A stretch of 64,000 bases of DNA. It comes from Chitinophaga parva (GTDB lineage Bacteria > Bacteroidota > Bacteroidia > Chitinophagales > Chitinophagaceae). Below, piece by piece: positions 60,437-64,000 of this stretch. The position numbers and the translations under genes were made by a program. Position 1 is the first letter of the stretch. Each line of letters starts with the position of its first letter. The notes under the pieces are model-generated. The model was not told where the DNA came from. It saw only the letters and a list, made by a program, of their open reading frames with translations, and searched no databases. The stretch covers positions 1,488,001 to 1,552,000 of the forward strand of contig NZ_QCYK01000001.1 of assembly GCF_003071345.1 (NCBI RefSeq), read 5' to 3'.

Positions 60437-61978
60437 TTAGTACGCATTCCCCCAGCTTTCCCTGTCCAGTGTGCGGAACTGGATGGCCTCTGCAATGTGC
60501 CCGGTCTGGATGGCAGCGCTGCCGTCCAGGTCTGCAATGGTGCGGCTTACTTTAAGTATCCGGTCGTGCGCGCGGGCAGAGAGTTTCAGCTTGTCAATGG
60601 CTTTGTGCAGCAGGCTGGCGCAGGTTTCATCTAACCGGCAGTAACGTACCATCAGTTTATTGTTCATCTGCGCATTACAGTAGGTGCCCGGTTCCTGTAA
60701 GAAGCGCTGCTGCTGCACCTGGCGGGCTTTGATCACCCGGGTGCGGATGCTGGCGCTGTCTTCGGCGGCATCCGCCTGTAGCAGGGCTGCGGTAGGCACT
60801 GGCGTTACTTCTACATGCAGGTCTATCCGGTCCAGCAGGGGGCCGGATATTTTGTTGAGGTACTTGCGTACCATGCCCGGTGCACAGGTGCATTCTTTTA
60901 CCGGGTGGTTAAAATACCCGCAGGGGCAGGGGTTCATGGATGCAATGAGCATAAAACCCGCGGGAAAGTTTACCGCTACCTTTGCCCTGGAAATGGCCAC
61001 CCTGCGCTCTTCTATGGGCTGGCGCATTACTTCCAGCGCGGAGCGTTTGAACTCCGGCAGTTCATCCAGGAACAATACCCCGTTATGCGCCAGCGAAATT
61101 TCTCCCGGCTGGGGATGGCTGCCACCGCCTACCAGTGCCGTATCACTGATGGTATGATGGGGAGAGCGGAAAGGGCGTTGTACAATGAGCGCGGAGTGGG
61201 CCGTCATCTTACCCGCCACGGAATGAATCTTCGTTGTTTCCAATGCTTCCTGTAAGCTCAGTGGTGGCAGGATAGTGGGCAGCCTGCGGGCCAGCATGGT
61301 TTTACCGGCACCGGGAGGCCCTATCAGCAACGCGTTGTGGCCACCAGCGGCCGCAATCTCCAATGCACGTTTGATAGTGCGTTGCCCCTTTACATCAGCA
61401 AAGTCTACGTTGAAATCCTGTTGCGCTGCAAACACCTCATCTGCATTCACCCGCACCGCGTGCAGCGTTTGGGGGGCGTTGAAGAACTGCACCACTTCTT
61501 TAAGACAGGTGGCGCCATATACCTGCAGGCCATCCACCATGGCAGCTTCCCGGGCATTCTGTGCGGGGAGGATCATGCCGGTAAAGCCTTCCGCTGCCGC
61601 CTGCATGGCCATGGCCAGTGCGCCTTTGATGGGGCGCAGCGTACCATCCAATGACAGCTCTCCCATGATGACATAGTTTTCCTGCTGCGTGGTTTTCAAT
61701 TGCCCGGAGGCTATCAAAATGCCGATGGCAATGGGCAGGTCATAGGCTGAGCCGGCCTTGCGGATATTGGCCGGGGCCAGGTTCACCACGATGCCCAGGC
61801 GCGGAAAGCGGTGCCCCATGTGGCTCATAGCGGAATGGATGCGGAAACGGCTTTCCTTTACCGCATCATCCGGCAGGCCCACGAGGAGGAACTTGACGTT
61901 CTTTACGATGGAAACTTCTATGGCAATGGTAATAGCATCCACGCCCTGGATGGCGCTTCCGTAAGTTTTGGTGACCAT
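60437..61978 (-). CDS. comM: YifB/ComM-family AAA ATPase
   Basis: This is a 513-residue magnesium-chelatase-like AAA+ protein. Domains: an N-terminal Lon-protease-like ChlI domain (about 1-170; IDAITIAIEVSIVKNVKFLL), the AAA core with Walker A LIGPPGAGKTMLARRL, Walker B VLFLDELPEF and a C-terminal Mg-chelatase domain (about 410-513). In Vibrio, ComM is a branch-migration helicase for integration of transforming DNA. The start ATG at 61978 suits the family. Confidence 0.92.
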   Translation of the reverse strand: MVTKTYGSAIQGVDAITIAIEVSIVKNVKFLLVGLPDDAVKESRFRIHSAMSHMGHRFPRLGIVVNLAPANIRKAGSAYDLPIAIGILIASGQLKTTQQENYVIMGELSLDGTLRPIKGALAMAMQAAAEGFTGMILPAQNAREAAMVDGLQVYGATCLKEVVQFFNAPQTLHAVRVNADEVFAAQQDFNVDFADVKGQRTIKRALEIAAAGGHNALLIGPPGAGKTMLARRLPTILPPLSLQEALETTKIHSVAGKMTAHSALIVQRPFRSPHHTISDTALVGGGSHPQPGEISLAHNGVLFLDELPEFKRSALEVMRQPIEERRVAISRAKVAVNFPAGFMLIASMNPCPCGYFNHPVKECTCAPGMVRKYLNKISGPLLDRIDLHVEVTPVPTAALLQADAAEDSASIRTRVIKARQVQQQRFLQEPGTYCNAQMNNKLMVRYCRLDETCASLLHKAIDKLKLSARAHDRILKVSRTIADLDGSAAIQTGHIAEAIQFRTLDRESWGNAY

Positions 61979-62071
61979 GATCGGGTAACTAAATTGGGGC
62001 TGGGTTTACATCTACAGGAATTGAATATACGGAATATTTGGTAAGGAGTGCAAATCTAGGTCAGGTGCAAT

Positions 62072-62103
62072 AAAAAAGCGAAGCATGGTCACTGCTTCGC
62101 TTT
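62072..62103 (-). terminator. Terminator of the MutS-like gene
   Basis: On the minus strand AAAGCGAAGCA and TGCTTCGCTTT enclose a 7-nt loop, followed by six Ts. It lies 10 bp after the MutS-like stop. Confidence 0.85.
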
Positions 62104-62113
62104 CCAGTTTATT

Positions 62114-63445
62114 TTAGTCGGTATAAGTACCCAGTTTGGCCAGCAGGTCCAAGACTTTTTCCCGTTTCAGGATGAGATAGCCCAGCTTTTCTTTGGCTAT
62201 GCCATCCCGCAGTTCATAGGAGAATTGCAGGTTGTCATCCACCACATCACTGGCAAAATATTTAAAGAGCAGGCGGTCATCCGTTTGCAGGTCTTCCGCA
62301 ATTTCATAAAGGTGGGTGGACAGGATATACAACGAGCTTTTATTCTGCAGCAGGCCGCGGATCACGGCCAGGGAGCAGTTTTTCGCGTCTTCCACGTTAG
62401 TGCCTTTGAACATCTCGTCTATCAGCACCAGCCAGCGTTTGTTATTGCTGATCTGGGTCACCGTTTTTTTGATGCGCTGCACTTCGTTGTAGAAGTAGCT
62501 TTCTCCTTTAAAGATATTATCCTGCACTTGTATGTTACTGAGAATGCCGTCAAAAAAGCTGAGCTCCATTTTTTCTGCCGGTACGCCCATGCCCAGGTGG
62601 GCCAGGAAAACCGCCACCCCAATGGCTTTGATGAAGGTGGTCTTGCCGGCCATATTAGCGCCCGTAAGGAACAGGAAGTGGTGCACGGGGCTCAGTTCAA
62701 TATCATAAGCAACAGGATTGGAAAGGATAATGTGGTACAGCTTTTCAAAATGCACATAAGGTGCCGGCGTGGTTACAAACGTGGGAAAATGTAGTTGGTA
62801 ATGCCGCATGGCCTGGGCCATGGAATGATAAGCGTCCAGCTGTTTGTAGAGGTCTGCCAGTTCATGCAGGGTGCCGTTTTGATGTTTGCGCACCAGGCGG
62901 TCAAATTCCAGCATCTGTACCAGGGAAAGCTCCCCCTTTGCGGCGGCCTGGATGATGTTCTGGAAATCGCGCTGCTGCAGCAGGTGATGGGCCCTGGCCA
63001 GGATGGTCTTGAGCACCACCGGCGTTTCTTCTTTAAGGAATACGTCTACAAATTCCTTGAACCCTTTGAGCATGTTTACTACCTGCGCAAAGGAAAATTT
63101 GATGAAGCCGAAGTTAGGGGCGTAGAACGTGCGGAAAATATAGGCGCCTACTGCGCCCGCGCCGGCGCTCATGGGTTGAATGTCTGCATTGAGGTAGTTC
63201 TCTATTACCACCAGCGTACCATTGGTAATGATGGTAGGCCATGCATCTTCCTGGTCCAGCAGGAAACGCAGTGCTTCCTGGCGGCGGGCAATGGAGGCAG
63301 TATCGGTCAGGGGATTGCTGAACAGCCTGCGCAGGTATTCCTTGCCACCCGCGGTGGTGGTAAAATCCAGGCGGTGGAAGAGGGAAAATTCTTCCTCGCG
63401 GTTAAAGATGGACAGGTCGTAATACGTGGTTTGATCCAGATGCAT
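62114..63445 (-). CDS. MutS-type ATPase, short form
   Basis: This is a 443-residue protein with the MutS core and ATPase domains but without the MutS mismatch-recognition domain. Core helices run over about 30-250; the ATPase has Walker A GANMAGKTTFIKAIG and Walker B WLVLIDEMFKGTN. This short MutS-like form is common in Bacteroidota, and is not a MutS1 repair protein. Function may be in recombination or DNA-structure handling. ATG at 63445 (MHLDQTTYYDLSIFNREEE) is chosen; the open frame continues to 63511 over GC-rich non-coding-looking sequence. Confidence 0.87.
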   Translation of the reverse strand: MHLDQTTYYDLSIFNREEEFSLFHRLDFTTTAGGKEYLRRLFSNPLTDTASIARRQEALRFLLDQEDAWPTIITNGTLVVIENYLNADIQPMSAGAGAVGAYIFRTFYAPNFGFIKFSFAQVVNMLKGFKEFVDVFLKEETPVVLKTILARAHHLLQQRDFQNIIQAAAKGELSLVQMLEFDRLVRKHQNGTLHELADLYKQLDAYHSMAQAMRHYQLHFPTFVTTPAPYVHFEKLYHIILSNPVAYDIELSPVHHFLFLTGANMAGKTTFIKAIGVAVFLAHLGMGVPAEKMELSFFDGILSNIQVQDNIFKGESYFYNEVQRIKKTVTQISNNKRWLVLIDEMFKGTNVEDAKNCSLAVIRGLLQNKSSLYILSTHLYEIAEDLQTDDRLLFKYFASDVVDDNLQFSYELRDGIAKEKLGYLILKREKVLDLLAKLGTYTD

Positions 63446-63599
63446 ACGTCGTAGGGTTGATGTGTGAAACGGGCCACCATGGCAGGGATTGGCCGGCGGC
63501 CCGTTTGACAATGTATAACAAAATTGTGCGTTTTCCCGCTATTGCTCAATGGATAGATGCAGCAAATTGTTTTTTCACCAAGGGATGCCCTGAATTTTT

Positions 63600-64000
63600 T
63601 TACAGGTCGAACAACAGGCGCTGGCCTTTTTGCTGCTCATGGAACACACCGTTTTCCCAGGCCAGGTGGCCGCTTACAAACGTATGGGTAATGGCCGCCG
63701 GGAAAGTATGTTCTTCAAACGGGCTCCAGCCGCATTTGTAGAAAATGTTAGGCGCGTTCACCGTGGTTGCCTGTTGCAGGTCCACGATCACACAATCCGC
63801 GTGGTAGCCTTCCCGGATAAAACCACGCTCGCGGATGCGGAACAGGATGGCCGGTGCGTGGCACATTTTCTCTACCACTTTTTCAATGGAGATATTACCC
63901 TGCTGCGCGTTTTGCAGCATGAGCAAAAGACTGTGCTGCACCAGGGGCACGCCGCTGGGCGCCTGCAGGTAAGGTTGTGCTTTTTCCTCGCGGGTATGGG
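63600..64000 (-). CDS. pyrC: Dihydroorotase, C-terminal part (5' end outside window)
   Basis: This amidohydrolase closes the dihydroorotate ring in pyrimidine synthesis. The visible 133 residues cover the C-terminus. PLVQHSLLLML, ISIEKVVEKMCHAPAILFRI, GFIREGYHADCVIVDL, ILYKCGWSPFE-like NIFYKCGWSPFEEHTFPAAI and THTFVSGHLAWENGVF are characteristic of class-I dihydroorotases. The metal-binding HxH and catalytic part lie beyond the window. The gene is open to the edge. Confidence 0.88.
   Translation of the reverse strand, partial: HTREEKAQPYLQAPSGVPLVQHSLLLMLQNAQQGNISIEKVVEKMCHAPAILFRIRERGFIREGYHADCVIVDLQQATTVNAPNIFYKCGWSPFEEHTFPAAITHTFVSGHLAWENGVFHEQQKGQRLLFDL

Noticed and set aside
62114-63445. 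Canonical mutS mismatch repair gene
   Set aside because: The protein is about half the length of MutS and lacks the N-terminal mismatch-recognition domain with its FxE motif.

Overview
The window is 64 kb of a gene-dense, moderately GC-rich Bacteroidota chromosome. Two SusC/SusD pairs, a FecR-type anti-sigma/ECF-sigma module, a type IX secretion sorting domain, LytTR and LytS-type signalling, and promoter-like elements of the TTG...TAnnTTTG class all point to this phylum. The overall protein style suggests a Chitinophaga-like member of Chitinophagaceae; that genus-level placement is inference. There is no rRNA, CRISPR array, transposase or integrase. One tRNA gene, tRNA-Lys(CTT), is present.

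Layout. 0-10 kb: the 3' part of fabF, an aldo/keto reductase, a PAP2 phosphatase, an mlaE-mlaF-mlaD lipid transport operon, an Omp85-type barrel protein, a small membrane protein and a LytTR/LytS two-component pair. 10-22 kb: small genes (lipoproteins, a CheY-like receiver, a yjdJ-yjdI pair, a DUF2185 protein, tRNA-Lys), a TetR/MFS efflux unit with two copies of the same operator, a PEP-mutase-like enzyme, a Sel1-repeat protein, an FtsX-type permease, and an mdaB-ygiN-like quinone module with a divergent LysR regulator. 22-36 kb: one SusC/SusD pair without a local regulator, a striking array of GTAC heptamers, then a complete minus-strand ECF sigma - FecR - SusC (with STN domain) - SusD locus. 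36-48 kb: a cysteine-type sulfatase, a glycine-zipper lipoprotein, a MATE pump, poxB, an MscS channel, a DUF1345 protein, a ThuA-like protein and a thiolase. 48-50 kb: a small HTH regulator beside about 1.1 kb of AT-rich sequence with no convincing gene. 50-58.7 kb: a DUF1800/DUF1501 pair (the latter with a type IX sorting tail), a His-rich small protein plus TonB-dependent receptor, a DUF983 protein and an MsbA-like ABC exporter. 58.9-64 kb: a Panacea (DUF4065/SocA-like) gene followed by a two-helix membrane protein, a short acidic protein, a YifB/ComM AAA ATPase, a MutS-type ATPase and the 3' end of a dihydroorotase.

The most promising undescribed item is the Panacea/two-TM pair at 58.9-60.0 kb. 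The Panacea fold is known to act as an antitoxin, its partner here is a membrane protein, and its promoter has a 50-bp dyad centred on the -7 element. Other items for a second look are the inverted GTAC-heptamer arrays at 27.5 kb, the twin operators of the TetR/MFS unit, a perfect inverted repeat just upstream of the 48-kb HTH gene, and the Tat-like, type IX-tagged DUF1501/DUF1800 pair. All functions are inferred from reading translated sequence; no database search was run.
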